A stretch of DNA of 64,000 nt from a bacterium (GCA_021108215.1 JAIORK010000018.1:62001-126000); one strand, 5' to 3'. Shown: positions 38,365-47,758, counted from the stretch's first letter. Notes: a model not told the origin generated them from the sequence alone. A program made the numbers and translations.

Positions 38365-38443
38365 TTATCGTGCTAGTGCGAACACGATGGACAGCCTGCC
38401 CGGCGAATGCCGGGTGCCGGGTAAACCCGTGGATTTTTATCGC
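38365..38443 (+). repeat. GC-rich dispersed repeat, copy 3 (short form)
   Basis: This copy has the outer parts of the family (TTTATCGTG ... GCGAACACGATGG ... GCCTGCCCGGCG at the left, GCGAATGCCGGGTGCCGGG at 38403-38421, and an ATTTTTATCG end), but lacks the middle segment of the 51-bp core. Its right end supplies the stop codon and last base triplet of the convergent DUF1667 gene. Confidence 0.78.
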
Positions 38444-38796
38444 TCAATGGTACGCGTGGCGATGAGATCGACATTGAAAGACATGAAATTTTTTCTTAGC
38501 ACTTGATTTGCCTTCACAGGTTGGGTAATGACGATTTGTTTAATAAGCTGCATGGCTTCGCGTAAAGCCGGTTTGGGAATGGGGCCTGTTGTTCTAACCG
38601 GTATCATCGCGACGGTCAGCTGTTGTGCCGCGACGGTTGTCGTAAGCGTTCTCAGCGGATGTTCGATTTCCTGTTTGGCATACACCTCGCCCTTGGGGCA
38701 TTGATTTCCCAGTACTTCCCGGACAATCTCATTTTCCACCCGGACAGTGAGTTGACAACCTTTAGGACATTCAATACAAGTGAAGTTTTTTTTCAT
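38437..38796 (-). CDS. DUF1667 protein (glycerol operon)
   Basis: A 119-residue protein with Cys motifs FTCIECPKGCQLTV and GNQCPKGEVYA, like a small iron-sulphur or zinc-binding domain, followed by HPLRTLTTTV. DUF1667 proteins are usually encoded beside the anaerobic-type glycerol-3-phosphate dehydrogenase in Clostridia and Thermotogae, as here. It overlaps the upstream FAD gene by ATGA. The role in electron transfer is inferred from context. Confidence 0.88.
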   Translation of the reverse strand: MKKNFTCIECPKGCQLTVRVENEIVREVLGNQCPKGEVYAKQEIEHPLRTLTTTVAAQQLTVAMIPVRTTGPIPKPALREAMQLIKQIVITQPVKANQVLRKNFMSFNVDLIATRTIER

Positions 38797-41291
38797 GATA
38801 TGGTCTCCAGATAGTCGGCAGCTTGTTGTCCCGCCAGAGCGCTGTCGTGTGTGACTGAATCCGCCAAGTCATAAATTTTAAAGGCATTGCCACAGACAAA
38901 CAATCCCGGGATTGAGGTGCGGTTCAATTCGGCGGACACAGGCGTGTGGGTCGATTTTTCCATGGCAACACCGGCCATTTCGATCAATTCATTTTCCGGG
39001 ATCAGTCCGACAGAGAGCAAGACCGTATCGCAGTCAATTTCAAAATTTGATCCCGGTTTTTCGCTGAAATCATCATGGACGGCCGCGACACGGATTTTTT
39101 CTACACGCGTAAGACCGAGAATTTCAGTTACTTTGTGTTGATAATAAATTGGAATATCAAAGTCATCCAAACATTGTGCAATGTTGCGTGTGAGCCCGCG
39201 GGAGGTTTTTTCAATTTCAATAACCGCTTTGACATGGGCGCCTTCCAGCGTAAAGCGCCGCGCCATAATCAACCCGATATCACCGGAACCGATTACCACA
39301 ACCTTTTTTCCCGGGAGCCAGCCTTCGATATTCATCATTTTTTGGGCCAATCCGGCCGGAAAAACACCGGCCGGGCGTGTGCCGGGAATCGAGATCATTT
39401 CCCGAGTCCTTTCCCGGCAGCCGGTGCACATAATCAAAGCCTTGGCCGCAATGGTTTCAAAAGCGCCGGGTTTCAAACAGGTTAATACTTTATCGGTGGT
39501 TAGATTGACCACAAAGGTTTGTAAGCTAACTTGAATGGCCGGGTGTGTTTGGATTTGCCGGATGTAGTGATCAGCAAACTGGGGACCGGTTAAGTCCTGT
39601 TTAAATTGACGAAGGCCAAAGCCAGGATGAATACACTGGTTTAAAATGCCGCCGAGAAATTGGTCGCGTTCAATCAGCAGGATGTCCGAGACACCGGCAT
39701 CGTATGCGGAGAGCGCAGCGGCCATACCGGCCGGCCCCCCGCCTACGATGACGAGATCATGTTCTTGGAGAGTCACCGTTTTTTGGTTCTTTTTTTGCAG
39801 ACGTGATTCACCCTGATGGGAAGCGAGCGTGTGTTTGGGGACTTCCACGGGTCGTGAATCTCCCCGACCCGCCTTGATTAATTCTGAACCTGGACCGCGT
39901 TTGGAGATTTGTGAATAGCGCAAACCGCGTTCTTCGTTGAGAATTTTCATAATCCGGGTGGTGCAAAAACCGCCGTGACAGCGGCCGGCTTGTGCACGGG
40001 TGCGGAATTTAATGCCATCCATGGTTTTGGCACCCCGTGCAATTGCGTCGCGAATTTCGCGGGCAGAAACCATCTCGCAGCGGCAGACAATATCACCGTA
40101 TGCCGGATCCTGTTGTACCAGTTTTTTGGCTTCTTCCAAAGGGAGTGCAAAAAGATGGGTGGAAGCCGGACGGTGTGCGAGAAACGCCGCTTTGGGTTTC
40201 AGCTGCAGTCCGTGGGTTTGCAGCAGGTCACAGACATACCGTGCAATAGCAGGTGCTGCGGTTAATCCGGGAGACTGGATGCCTGCCACCTGGATAAACC
40301 CGGGAACCGCAGCTTCATGTCGGATAATAAAATCATTTCCAGCCACCGGTCGCAGCCCGGCAAAGTAGGCAATCAGGTCATGGGGAGAAACCGCAGGGAG
40401 CATTTTTTGGACTTGAGACAAAACCCGTGCCAGCCCTTCATCGGTTGTACTGAGGTCCTCTTTATCTGAGACGGATTCTGCGGTAGGTCCGATCATGGGA
40501 TTGCCGTCTGAGGTTTTAATCATAAGCGTGCCTTTGGATGTCGGTGTGGGCAGCGGAAAGATCAAATGGTTGGCCAACGGCTCGCTTTTTTTATCCAGGA
40601 GATATTCCTCGCCTTTGCGGGGATGGATGACGATATCCGTGATACCCACCATACCGGCGATGGTATCCGCATAAAGACCTGCCGCATTGACCACATAACG
40701 TGAATGAAACATGGCGCCGGACTGGGTTTGAATGGCGAAGCCTGCATTTGTCCGGGAAATCGCAGTAACCAGCCGGCTGGTAAAAATTTCCACGCCGTTT
40801 GCTTGTGCATTTTCAGCCAAGTCATAGACCAGGCGATAGGGACTGATAATCCCGGCAGTGGGAGCGTAGAGAGCGGCCACAACGGCCGGGCTTAGGTTGG
40901 GCTCATGCGCATCCAACCAGGGTCGGTCCACGATCTGTAAATCAGGCACACCCAATTTTTCTGCATTCGTTTGGATGGCTTCCAGCCTAATACGATCCGT
41001 TTCATCAAAAATGACAATCAACTCACCGACCTCGACAAAATGGACGCCCAGATCTTGCGCAAGTTTTCGCATGAGGTGATTGCCCTGGACGCAGAGTTTG
41101 GCTTTGAGGGTGTGGGGTGGATTTTGGGTTCCAGGATGAACAATACCGCTGTTGGACTTGGAAACACCGAATGCCAATTCAATTTCTTTTTCCAGCAGAC
41201 ATACCGTCAAGTTGTATTGGGAAAGTTCCCGTGCCAGCGCGGTTCCGCTCACGCCACCGCCAATAATTAAAACATCATAAATTTTTTTCAT
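38793..41291 (-). CDS. Fused glycerol-3-phosphate dehydrogenase / BFD / pyridine-nucleotide oxidoreductase
   Basis: An 832-residue fusion. The N-terminal part (1-370) is a GlpA/LhgO-like FAD domain with LIIGGGVSGTALARELS and GLYADTIA. The middle (about 395-455) is a bacterioferritin-ferredoxin-like [2Fe-2S] domain with ligands Cys403, Cys405, Cys438 and Cys443. The C-terminal part (about 510-832) is a second FAD/NAD(P) domain with VIVGGGPAGMAAALSAYDAG, CTGCRERTREM, VVIGSGDIGLIMARRF and FVCGNAFKIYDLAD. In many anaerobes these parts are two neighbouring genes. It sits between glpK and DUF1667 with 4-bp overlaps on both sides. Probable role: oxidation of glycerol 3-phosphate with electron delivery to NAD or another carrier. 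Confidence 0.88.
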   Translation of the reverse strand: MKKIYDVLIIGGGVSGTALARELSQYNLTVCLLEKEIELAFGVSKSNSGIVHPGTQNPPHTLKAKLCVQGNHLMRKLAQDLGVHFVEVGELIVIFDETDRIRLEAIQTNAEKLGVPDLQIVDRPWLDAHEPNLSPAVVAALYAPTAGIISPYRLVYDLAENAQANGVEIFTSRLVTAISRTNAGFAIQTQSGAMFHSRYVVNAAGLYADTIAGMVGITDIVIHPRKGEEYLLDKKSEPLANHLIFPLPTPTSKGTLMIKTSDGNPMIGPTAESVSDKEDLSTTDEGLARVLSQVQKMLPAVSPHDLIAYFAGLRPVAGNDFIIRHEAAVPGFIQVAGIQSPGLTAAPAIARYVCDLLQTHGLQLKPKAAFLAHRPASTHLFALPLEEAKKLVQQDPAYGDIVCRCEMVSAREIRDAIARGAKTMDGIKFRTRAQAGRCHGGFCTTRIMKILNEERGLRYSQISKRGPGSELIKAGRGDSRPVEVPKHTLASHQGESRLQKKNQKTVTLQEHDLVIVGGGPAGMAAALSAYDAGVSDILLIERDQFLGGILNQCIHPGFGLRQFKQDLTGPQFADHYIRQIQTHPAIQVSLQTFVVNLTTDKVLTCLKPGAFETIAAKALIMCTGCRERTREMISIPGTRPAGVFPAGLAQKMMNIEGWLPGKKVVVIGSGDIGLIMARRFTLEGAHVKAVIEIEKTSRGLTRNIAQCLDDFDIPIYYQHKVTEILGLTRVEKIRVAAVHDDFSEKPGSNFEIDCDTVLLSVGLIPENELIEMAGVAMEKSTHTPVSAELNRTSIPGLFVCGNAFKIYDLADSVTHDSALAGQQAADYLETIS

Positions 41292-42772
41292 ACATTAGAC
41301 CGCGTACGGCGAATCGCGTCTTGCCAGCCCTGGTAATAGCGGGCGGCGGTACGTTTGGGCATGCGAGGTCGAGAGACCTTCTCCGGTATCCAGAATTTTT
41401 TTATGGCAGCGGCATTCGGCCAAATTTTGACAGCCAGGCCCGCCAGATAGGCGGCGCCCAATGCGGTGGATTCAAGGTTGCGGGGACGTATGACGGGTTT
41501 GCCCAGGATATCAGCTTGGAACTGACAAAGAAACGGATTGGCTGTCGCACCACCGTCCACCTGCAGGGAGGGGATTTTTAGATGGGATTCCTTCAACATG
41601 GTGTCCAGTACATCTTTGGTGGCATAGGCCATCGCTTCCAAGGCAGCTCGTACCAGATGGGACGGGCCGGAACCGCGGGTCAATCCGCAGATCATTCCCC
41701 GCGCGTCCTGGTCCCAATAGGGAGTACCCAGACCAACAAAAGCAGGGACCAGATAAACGCCCTCATTGGACGTGAGACGCTGCGCCATTTTTTCCGTCTC
41801 ACGGGCATGGACAAAAAGTTTGAAATTATCGCGCAACCATTGGATCGCGGCTCCGGCAATAAAAATAGCACCTTCCAAAACATAAACCGGCTGGCCACGC
41901 CCATCACATCCCAAGGTGGTAATCAAACCGTGTTTGGAATGAATCCGTTTTTTTCCAGTATTGAGCAAGACGAAGCAACCAGTGCCATACGTATTTTTTA
42001 TAGTACCGGGGGTAAAACAGGTTTGGCCGAAAAGAGCAGCCTGTTGATCGCCGGCAATACCGGCAATGGGGATGCCGGAAGGCAGCCGGCCATGACGGCG
42101 GGTATGTCCAAATAGACCGGAGGAGGGTCGTACCTGCGGGAGTAAAGAGAGCGGGATTTTGAATAATTTAAGGATATCTTTATCCCAAATACGTTTATCA
42201 ATATTAAATAAAAGTGTACGCGCGGCATTGGTATAATCCGTCGCATGAACTTTACCGCCGGTGAGGTTCCAAAGCACCCAAGTGTCCGTGGTGCCGAAGC
42301 AAAGCCGGTCTTGTTTGGCCAGGTGTTTGGCCTGCAAATTATGTTTGAGCATCCATTCGATTTTGGTTCCGGAAAAATAAGCATCAATCGGAAGACCGGT
42401 GCGCTTGCGAAAAAAATCAGGCAGTCCTTTTTGGCGGCTCAATGCTTGACAGCGTGCTGCGGTGCGGCGGCACTGCCAGACGATGGCATTGCCGATAGGT
42501 TTTCCGGTTTTGCGATCCCACAAGACAGTGGTCTCACGCTGATTTGCGATGCCGATGGCGGCAATGTCGACCTGGGGTTTTTGGCTTAATACGGATTGGA
42601 TGGTTTGCCGGACACTGGACCAGATTTCATCAGGGTTATGTTCGACCCATCCCGGGTGTGGAAAATATTGTGGAAATTCCTGATAGGCGTTGGCAATGGG
42701 CTTGCCAAAACGGTTGTATAAAATGGCCCGGCTGCCGGTAGTGCCTTGGTCAATGGCAAGAATCGCCTGCAT
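41288..42772 (-). CDS. glpK: Glycerol kinase
   Basis: A 494-residue FGGY kinase making glycerol 3-phosphate. It has AIDQGTTGSRAILYN near the start, GWVEHNPDEIWSS, IANQRETTVLWDRKTG, the family motif GDQQAALFGQ, and GLGTPYWDQDARGMI. The start is set at 42772, where the conserved MQAILAIDQGTT begins; upstream codons are not conserved. The stop overlaps the next gene by ATGA. A possible -10 TATAAT for this operon is visible on the minus strand (42822-42827). Confidence 0.95.
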   Translation of the reverse strand: MQAILAIDQGTTGSRAILYNRFGKPIANAYQEFPQYFPHPGWVEHNPDEIWSSVRQTIQSVLSQKPQVDIAAIGIANQRETTVLWDRKTGKPIGNAIVWQCRRTAARCQALSRQKGLPDFFRKRTGLPIDAYFSGTKIEWMLKHNLQAKHLAKQDRLCFGTTDTWVLWNLTGGKVHATDYTNAARTLLFNIDKRIWDKDILKLFKIPLSLLPQVRPSSGLFGHTRRHGRLPSGIPIAGIAGDQQAALFGQTCFTPGTIKNTYGTGCFVLLNTGKKRIHSKHGLITTLGCDGRGQPVYVLEGAIFIAGAAIQWLRDNFKLFVHARETEKMAQRLTSNEGVYLVPAFVGLGTPYWDQDARGMICGLTRGSGPSHLVRAALEAMAYATKDVLDTMLKESHLKIPSLQVDGGATANPFLCQFQADILGKPVIRPRNLESTALGAAYLAGLAVKIWPNAAAIKKFWIPEKVSRPRMPKRTAARYYQGWQDAIRRTRSNV

Positions 42773-42985
42773 GGCCCCCCCCTGTACAGTGTAAAGAAGC
42801 GTGGTGTTAAATCCGGTTTTTATTATAGCACAGCAGAAAACCATTTTACCAGCCGGTGTGGTTTGGATGAGCAAAAATATTCCTGCTTATCCAAACCTAT
42901 ATGTATTGTTTTTTATAACAGGAGACGGACACGAAATATTCCGTCGGTGAATAGGGCCGGCGGTGTTTCAAATGAATAGTAAAGA

Positions 42986-43372
42986 TTAATTGGTGAGTGT
43001 GTTCATATAGAGCGCTTGCCGGTCTCCCGCGAGTTCAATGAGAAGATTTTCCAATTCTTCGGAGGGAGATGTCTCCATGGGCAGCAGCTCCAGACCCAGA
43101 TGGGTTTGCCAGTTTTCTTCATCCCAATATCCCCAGCGGATAATACCATGGCCGTTGATTTCGGAAAAAGGATTCGGCAAATTCAAATCATAATCAATTA
43201 AACGCGCGGTTATTTTGATTAATCGAAACGGCAGGCTGATATGCATACCGCCCAAGCAGAGGTTGGCCACCTTGCCCGATGAGGAGATCACCAATTCATT
43301 GCGATGGTTACGGATTTTGCATTTGATGGGAATATCGACATCAAGACGAGTAAATTTTCTTCGCTGGATCAT
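42986..43372 (-). CDS. PilZ-domain protein
   Basis: A 128-residue probable c-di-GMP receptor. The N-terminal RRKFTRLDVD supplies the RxxxR motif, and VANLCLGGMHI resembles the second motif (D/N)xSxxG but with Cys instead of Ser. The rest is a beta barrel. It has no other domain. Next to it are a c-di-GMP hydrolase and a cyclase, which supports the assignment. Binding needs testing because of the Ser-to-Cys change. Confidence 0.8.
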   Translation of the reverse strand: MIQRRKFTRLDVDIPIKCKIRNHRNELVISSSGKVANLCLGGMHISLPFRLIKITARLIDYDLNLPNPFSEINGHGIIRWGYWDEENWQTHLGLELLPMETSPSEELENLLIELAGDRQALYMNTLTN

Positions 43373-43614
43373 GGTGTGAAATTCCTCCCAAAGGTTGACG
43401 GTTTTTTTGCTTATTTAAAGTATCGGTTATGGGAGGAAAAGATTGATTTTTTTAGGATACTTTCACAGCAGCTTGGTTTTGTGTTTGCCGGTGCCCTGTC
43501 ACGGATTATTCGCCTTGATTAAGGTTTCACGAGTCCGGCCCGATAATACAAGTGTGCATTTTAGCGGTTGCATCCGGAGCGTTGCGGCCTTTTATATTTT
43601 CAGGAGAACAACAC

Positions 43615-44754
43615 ATGGCATCCAATCCGCAAGAAGAACTGAAACGCATGAATAAGCGTAAATACAAACAGCTGCTTTCCGCCCATGATCCGGAAAAAAT
43701 TTTAGGTATCCTGGGGTGCAAAATCCCCGGATTTTTGGATGAAAAAGAAATATTTCACGCCATCTTACGGCAAATGGTAAAAACCTCCCAGGCCCGGATC
43801 GGAATATTACTAACCATAGAAGAAGAACGCAGACAATTTGTCTTTTCTGGTGCTCAGGGGATCCATCTTTCGGAACAAACTGTGGAGAGTTTTGCCTGGT
43901 CGCTTAGGACCATGCAGGGGAAACTCAAAGAGGGATATGAAAAACCACAATTATTTACTAGTGCTGAGATTGCAAGACGAAACGACTTCATATTTGAGCG
44001 GTCCATGGGATTTCAATCGCTTTTTTATCAGCCGCTGGGCATTGAAGGGCATGTATTCGGTGCCGTCCTGCTGGGCAACCGGGAAGCGCGCGTAAATTTT
44101 TCCAGCGAGGATATGCGCCGGATCAAAGCATTGCTACCCATTGTTTGCACTGAGATGGAACGCATCTGGCTCTATCGCGAGTTACAAAGTATGGCCATTA
44201 ATATGATTCATGCGTTTGCCAGTGCGATTGAGGCCAAGGACACCTTTACGCGCGGGCACTCGGAGCGGGTGACGAAATTTTCCGTAGAGATGGCCCGGCT
44301 TTTAGGGTGGAAGAAAAAAACCCGGGAAGTTTTGCGAATGTCTTCCATCATGCATGATATTGGCAAGATCGGGGTCCCGGAAAGTATTCTCACCAAACCA
44401 GGAAAACTCACGGCACAGGAATACGCGGTGATTAAGCGTCATCCTGAAAATGGCGCAGAAATTGTGGGTAAAATTCCACAGATGCTGCAAACCCTTCCGG
44501 GAATTTTATGTCACCACGAACGGTATGACGGCAAAGGATATCCGCAGGGGATTGGCGGTAAGGATATTCCTGAATTCGGACGTCTTATCGCGGTGGCCGA
44601 TGCTTTTGATGCCATGACCGGTACCCGCCCTTATCGTAACGAGCTATCCATGAATACAGCACTGGAGGAGTTACGCCGTCATCGCGGAACTCAGTTTGAT
44701 CCTGAGATGGTGGATGTTTTTCTGCAAGCCTATTACACCGGCATTATTCCCTGA
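43615..44754 (+). CDS. GAF/HD-GYP phosphodiesterase
   Basis: A 379-residue protein. An N-terminal GAF-like sensor (about 50-200) precedes an HD-GYP domain with HSERVTKFSVEMA, the catalytic HDIGKIGVPE and HHERYDGKGYPQG (the GYP triad is intact), and VADAFDAMTGTRPYR. The expected reaction is hydrolysis of c-di-GMP. The start at 43615 has AGGAG 8 nt ahead; the 21 codons before it are not supported. It is divergent from the pilZ gene and convergent with the GGDEF gene. Confidence 0.92.
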   Translation: MASNPQEELKRMNKRKYKQLLSAHDPEKILGILGCKIPGFLDEKEIFHAILRQMVKTSQARIGILLTIEEERRQFVFSGAQGIHLSEQTVESFAWSLRTMQGKLKEGYEKPQLFTSAEIARRNDFIFERSMGFQSLFYQPLGIEGHVFGAVLLGNREARVNFSSEDMRRIKALLPIVCTEMERIWLYRELQSMAINMIHAFASAIEAKDTFTRGHSERVTKFSVEMARLLGWKKKTREVLRMSSIMHDIGKIGVPESILTKPGKLTAQEYAVIKRHPENGAEIVGKIPQMLQTLPGILCHHERYDGKGYPQGIGGKDIPEFGRLIAVADAFDAMTGTRPYRNELSMNTALEELRRHRGTQFDPEMVDVFLQAYYTGIIP

Positions 44755-44850
44755 AGGACAAGTTCAAGAATTGAAAAACAGTTTAATCCGGAGCGGGCAG
44801 ACAAGGACTTGTCCGAATATTTTTTTGATATCAAGCGGGGTTGATTTGAA

Positions 44851-45834
44851 TCAATGCTGTGGTTTGGATGCCCGAATACGCTTGCGGATGATTCTTTGTC
44901 CCTGGCAGATACAGTTACGCCCGCCGCGTTTAGCCCGGTACAGCGCCTGGTCGGCGGCATCAATCAGATCTTCAGCAAATTTTCCATCCCGGGGGAAATT
45001 TGCGACACCAATCGAGAGCGAGACCTCTTTTAAATGGATTCCCTGCCGGCCGGTAAAGGGACGATCACCAAAGGTATGGGTAAGGCGCGAGGCTAAGATC
45101 AAGGCTTCCTGATTTTTGGTTTCAGGTAAAATGATGGCGAATTCATCCCCGCCGTAGCGTGCCACTTCATCCGATTGCCGGCAGGAATACTTTAAAAATT
45201 CGGCAATTTCTTTGATGAGAATGTCACCCTTGAGATGACCGTAGGTATCATTGAATTTTTTGAACCGGTCAAGATCAATGAACAAAAGGGTAAACGTGTG
45301 CTTGTAACGCTTGCTCCGATCCAGTTCATAACGCAGTCTTTCCTGAAAATAGCGGTGATTTAAAAGCCCGGTCATACCATCACGGTTGGCAAAGAGCAGC
45401 AGCGTATCCAGGTCTTCCTCCGGCAATATTTGCAGGGGTTGAAATTGATCGGCATGCTGTTCCATATAATCCAACACTGCGGCTTTCATACCAATCTCGC
45501 GTCCGATTTTTTTCGTCAGGTCTTTTTTATGCGCCACCAGCAAGTCCCAGAGTCGGCGTGCATCTTTTGGGGGGAAATATTTATGGGTTAGTGCGTAAAG
45601 CAATTCAACAAAAAGAGCTTTGGATTTTTTAATACGCAGGGTTTCCAGAGTAATCCAGAGTTCGCGCGGAACGGTTTTGGGTTTGCCTGCAAAGTAATCC
45701 AGCACAGCAAGATCCTTGGATAACCAGCGGGCAAAATCGCGTTCCTCTTGGAGCATGGAGAAATCATGATCCAGCAAATTTCCCTTGGTCTTCATTCGGG
45801 ATCGAGGGGTTGCTGATTTTTTTGTTTTTTTCAT
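44851..45834 (-). CDS. GGDEF diguanylate cyclase
   Basis: About 327 residues. The N-terminal 150 residues form a helical domain without a recognised sensor motif. The GGDEF domain follows: DGMTGLLNHRYFQERL, FIDLDRFKKFNDTYGH and the active site RYGGDEFA at about 226-233. An RQSD inhibitory site stands exactly five residues before it, so product inhibition is likely. The start is uncertain: I use 45834 (MKKTKKSATPRS), but an upstream start at 45882 is possible and neither has a strong Shine-Dalgarno. Confidence 0.88.
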   Translation of the reverse strand: MKKTKKSATPRSRMKTKGNLLDHDFSMLQEERDFARWLSKDLAVLDYFAGKPKTVPRELWITLETLRIKKSKALFVELLYALTHKYFPPKDARRLWDLLVAHKKDLTKKIGREIGMKAAVLDYMEQHADQFQPLQILPEEDLDTLLLFANRDGMTGLLNHRYFQERLRYELDRSKRYKHTFTLLFIDLDRFKKFNDTYGHLKGDILIKEIAEFLKYSCRQSDEVARYGGDEFAIILPETKNQEALILASRLTHTFGDRPFTGRQGIHLKEVSLSIGVANFPRDGKFAEDLIDAADQALYRAKRGGRNCICQGQRIIRKRIRASKPQH

Positions 45835-45951
45835 GGGCTGCCCAGCCTCTCGCAAGCAAGTGACACCATGGTGGCGCATCAACCGTGTTCATATTCTCTT
45901 TATTATAAGAAATAATACGGCGGGTGTAAAATTTTTTTTTAATATACCACC

Positions 45952-45985
45952 CCGAAATCACCGGCTTAAAAGCCGGAGATTTCGG
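45952..45985. repeat. 34-bp near-perfect hairpin
   Basis: CCGAAATC-A-CCGGCTT, loop AA, AAGCCGG-A-GATTTCGG forms a 15-bp stem with a single A-A mismatch. It lacks a T run on the plus strand. It lies between the divergent GGDEF gene and the small hypothetical gene. It could be a regulatory RNA hairpin or the end of an IS200/IS605-like element; no transposase is near. Confidence 0.75.
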
Positions 45986-46102
45986 TACAGCCGGGAATAG
46001 AAAAGAGAGAGCCCGAAGTCAGGGGTCCCTTGCACAAAAAAATGTAATATTATGTGTGCGCGAGCCATCTAATATAGATATAATGGGTTGGATTGGGGGC
46101 GT

Positions 46103-46543
46103 ATGCTTTTAAAGAATCGTATAAAAAAAATCGCCATTACATTAACTTCAGAACAAAGCATTCATCTTTTTATACTGCTGTGTGCGGATGGAAGCATTCA
46201 GCGTATGGGTAGTGGAAAACTGGATACCGTGGAGAGCGAGATGTATTCAGATACTATGGAGGTAGATGTTTTTTATCGTGTGATGTCTCTGATTCCGGAG
46301 AAAATGACAAAGCAGGGAGGGGTTTTTGAGACGCCCAAACGGAGCGGCAGGTTGTGTGAGATGGATATTGTATTAGCGGACCGAATGGAGAAAGAAATTA
46401 TTGGTTATCGGTTCCTCTATGGCTCTAAGTCTCTAGGGTTGCCCAAGGAGATTAGCAAATTACTGGAGGGAATTCTTTTGTACACAGACACGTGGTATCA
46501 AGCCAAAAAAGCGGAAAGTAGAAAAAAGAAAAAAACACACTGA
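46103..46543 (+). CDS. Hypothetical cytoplasmic protein
   Basis: A 146-residue protein not recognised. It starts MLLKNRIKKIAITLTSEQSI after GGGGGC and has mixed alpha/beta character (IHLFILLCADGSIQRMG; MEKEIIGYRFLYGSKS), ending in a strongly basic tail (AESRKKKKTH). There is no signal peptide or membrane segment. It stands alone between the c-di-GMP genes and a long noncoding gap. Confidence 0.6.
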   Translation: MLLKNRIKKIAITLTSEQSIHLFILLCADGSIQRMGSGKLDTVESEMYSDTMEVDVFYRVMSLIPEKMTKQGGVFETPKRSGRLCEMDIVLADRMEKEIIGYRFLYGSKSLGLPKEISKLLEGILLYTDTWYQAKKAESRKKKKTH

Positions 46544-46936
46544 TGTTATACTTATGAGAATATTCCGGAGATAGAGCGAATTACTAGTTTAAAAAAGATT
46601 ACTCCTTACAGTATAGCGGCTAGTATATAAGTGTTTGTCTTGTGAAGCGTTTTGTGAAGGGGATACATGTGTTCATCTACAAATAAACACCTTAAAAATA
46701 GGGGTTATTCAGGTTTCGTCCGGTGACACATAGAAAACCAGTCTGAAAAATAAGCAGATACAATGATATCGATAAAACAACACATCATTTTCTTTTATTT
46801 GCACAGCAAAATCAAAGAACCGGTGAAACGTGTTCATCTGGTAGACTCCTGAAAATGACATGTATTAAGCTGCGGTTGACGAACAGTACACATTGAACCG
46901 GAAAAAGCTGTTTGTAAAAAAATCAGGGAAAATAGT
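46544..46936. other. Noncoding gap, no feature identified
   Basis: These 393 bp hold no convincing gene on either strand and no hairpin with a T run. The word TGTTCATCT occurs at 46670-46678 and 46831-46839, which is too little to define a repeat. Confidence 0.5.
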
Positions 46937-46990
46937 TTGACGCGATACTATACATAGTGTATAGTATTTAAACTTATACAAGTTGTATAA
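46937..46990 (+). promoter_or_regulatory. Promoter with two palindromic operators for the TetR export operon
   Basis: The promoter is TTGACG (46937-46942), 17 bp, TATAGT (46960-46965). Operator 1, 46945-46967, is a perfect palindrome of 9-bp arms (ATACTATAC / GTATAGTAT) around 5 bp, covering the spacer and the -10. Operator 2, 46974-46990, has 8-bp arms (TTATACAA / TTGTATAA) around one base, just after the transcription start. The arms are related (TATAC), so the TetR protein probably binds both and represses its own operon. Confidence 0.85.
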
Positions 46991-47032
46991 CTAACCTCGC
47001 AGCAATCGTTGCGCGACAAGGAGTTGTTTACC

Positions 47033-47758
47033 ATGACCAGGCCTTCACGAAAAACCGATGACAAACTCGTTGCAGCTGCGATAGCAATGCTTCCGAAAAC
47101 CGGTTTTTCCGGGTTGAAAATGCGGGCGGTTGCCGGGAAAGCCAAAGTTAATCTCGGAATGTTTCATTACCATTTTAAAAATAAGGAAGCTTTTATTGAG
47201 CGGGTGGCAGCTGAATTATATGAACGGTTTTTCCAAACATTTACGCTGGAAGTCGAGACCGGTGCGGACTCCGGGGAGCGATTACAAAATGCCATTAAAA
47301 ATTTGGCCCGGTTCGCCCGGGATAACCGAAGCCTGCTACTGGCACTGATGCGGGATGTCATGGACGGTAATCAGCAACTTGTACGCTTGTTGGAGTCCTT
47401 TATTCCGCGTCACGGGATTGTAATTCTTAAGCTTTTACGGGAATGTCAGAAACAGGGCACCATCAGCAACCTGCCTTTGCCGGTTATCATTCCTTATATG
47501 ATAGGGAGTATGATAGGGCCGGTATTCCTGACAGCGCTACTCGAACAAGTCCGGCTGCGCCAACCGTATGATTTTCTCAAAAAATTTGCAGTTCCATTGA
47601 TTCTTTCGGACACCAGTCTGGATAAGCGGCTTACGTTTGCATTCCGCGGAATAGCGTCCCAAGTCACACAGGAACTGGTGGATAAAAAGTGGGAGCAGCA
47701 GGTGGACCGGTTTGTCAAAGACTTGGAGCGTGAGCAAAAAAGGATGGGCCAAAGATAA
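47033..47758 (+). CDS. TetR-family transcriptional repressor
   Basis: A 241-residue regulator. The N-terminal helix-turn-helix (about 10-58) reads KLVAAAIAMLPKTGFSGLKM then VNLGMFHYHFKNKEAFIERV, the typical TetR recognition region. The C-terminal ligand domain is mainly helical, with no recognised ligand. The ATG at 47033 has GGAG 9 nt upstream; the in-frame ATG at 47009 is not preceded by one. It is the first gene of an export operon and has two palindromes in its promoter. Confidence 0.92.
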   Translation: MTRPSRKTDDKLVAAAIAMLPKTGFSGLKMRAVAGKAKVNLGMFHYHFKNKEAFIERVAAELYERFFQTFTLEVETGADSGERLQNAIKNLARFARDNRSLLLALMRDVMDGNQQLVRLLESFIPRHGIVILKLLRECQKQGTISNLPLPVIIPYMIGSMIGPVFLTALLEQVRLRQPYDFLKKFAVPLILSDTSLDKRLTFAFRGIASQVTQELVDKKWEQQVDRFVKDLEREQKRMGQR

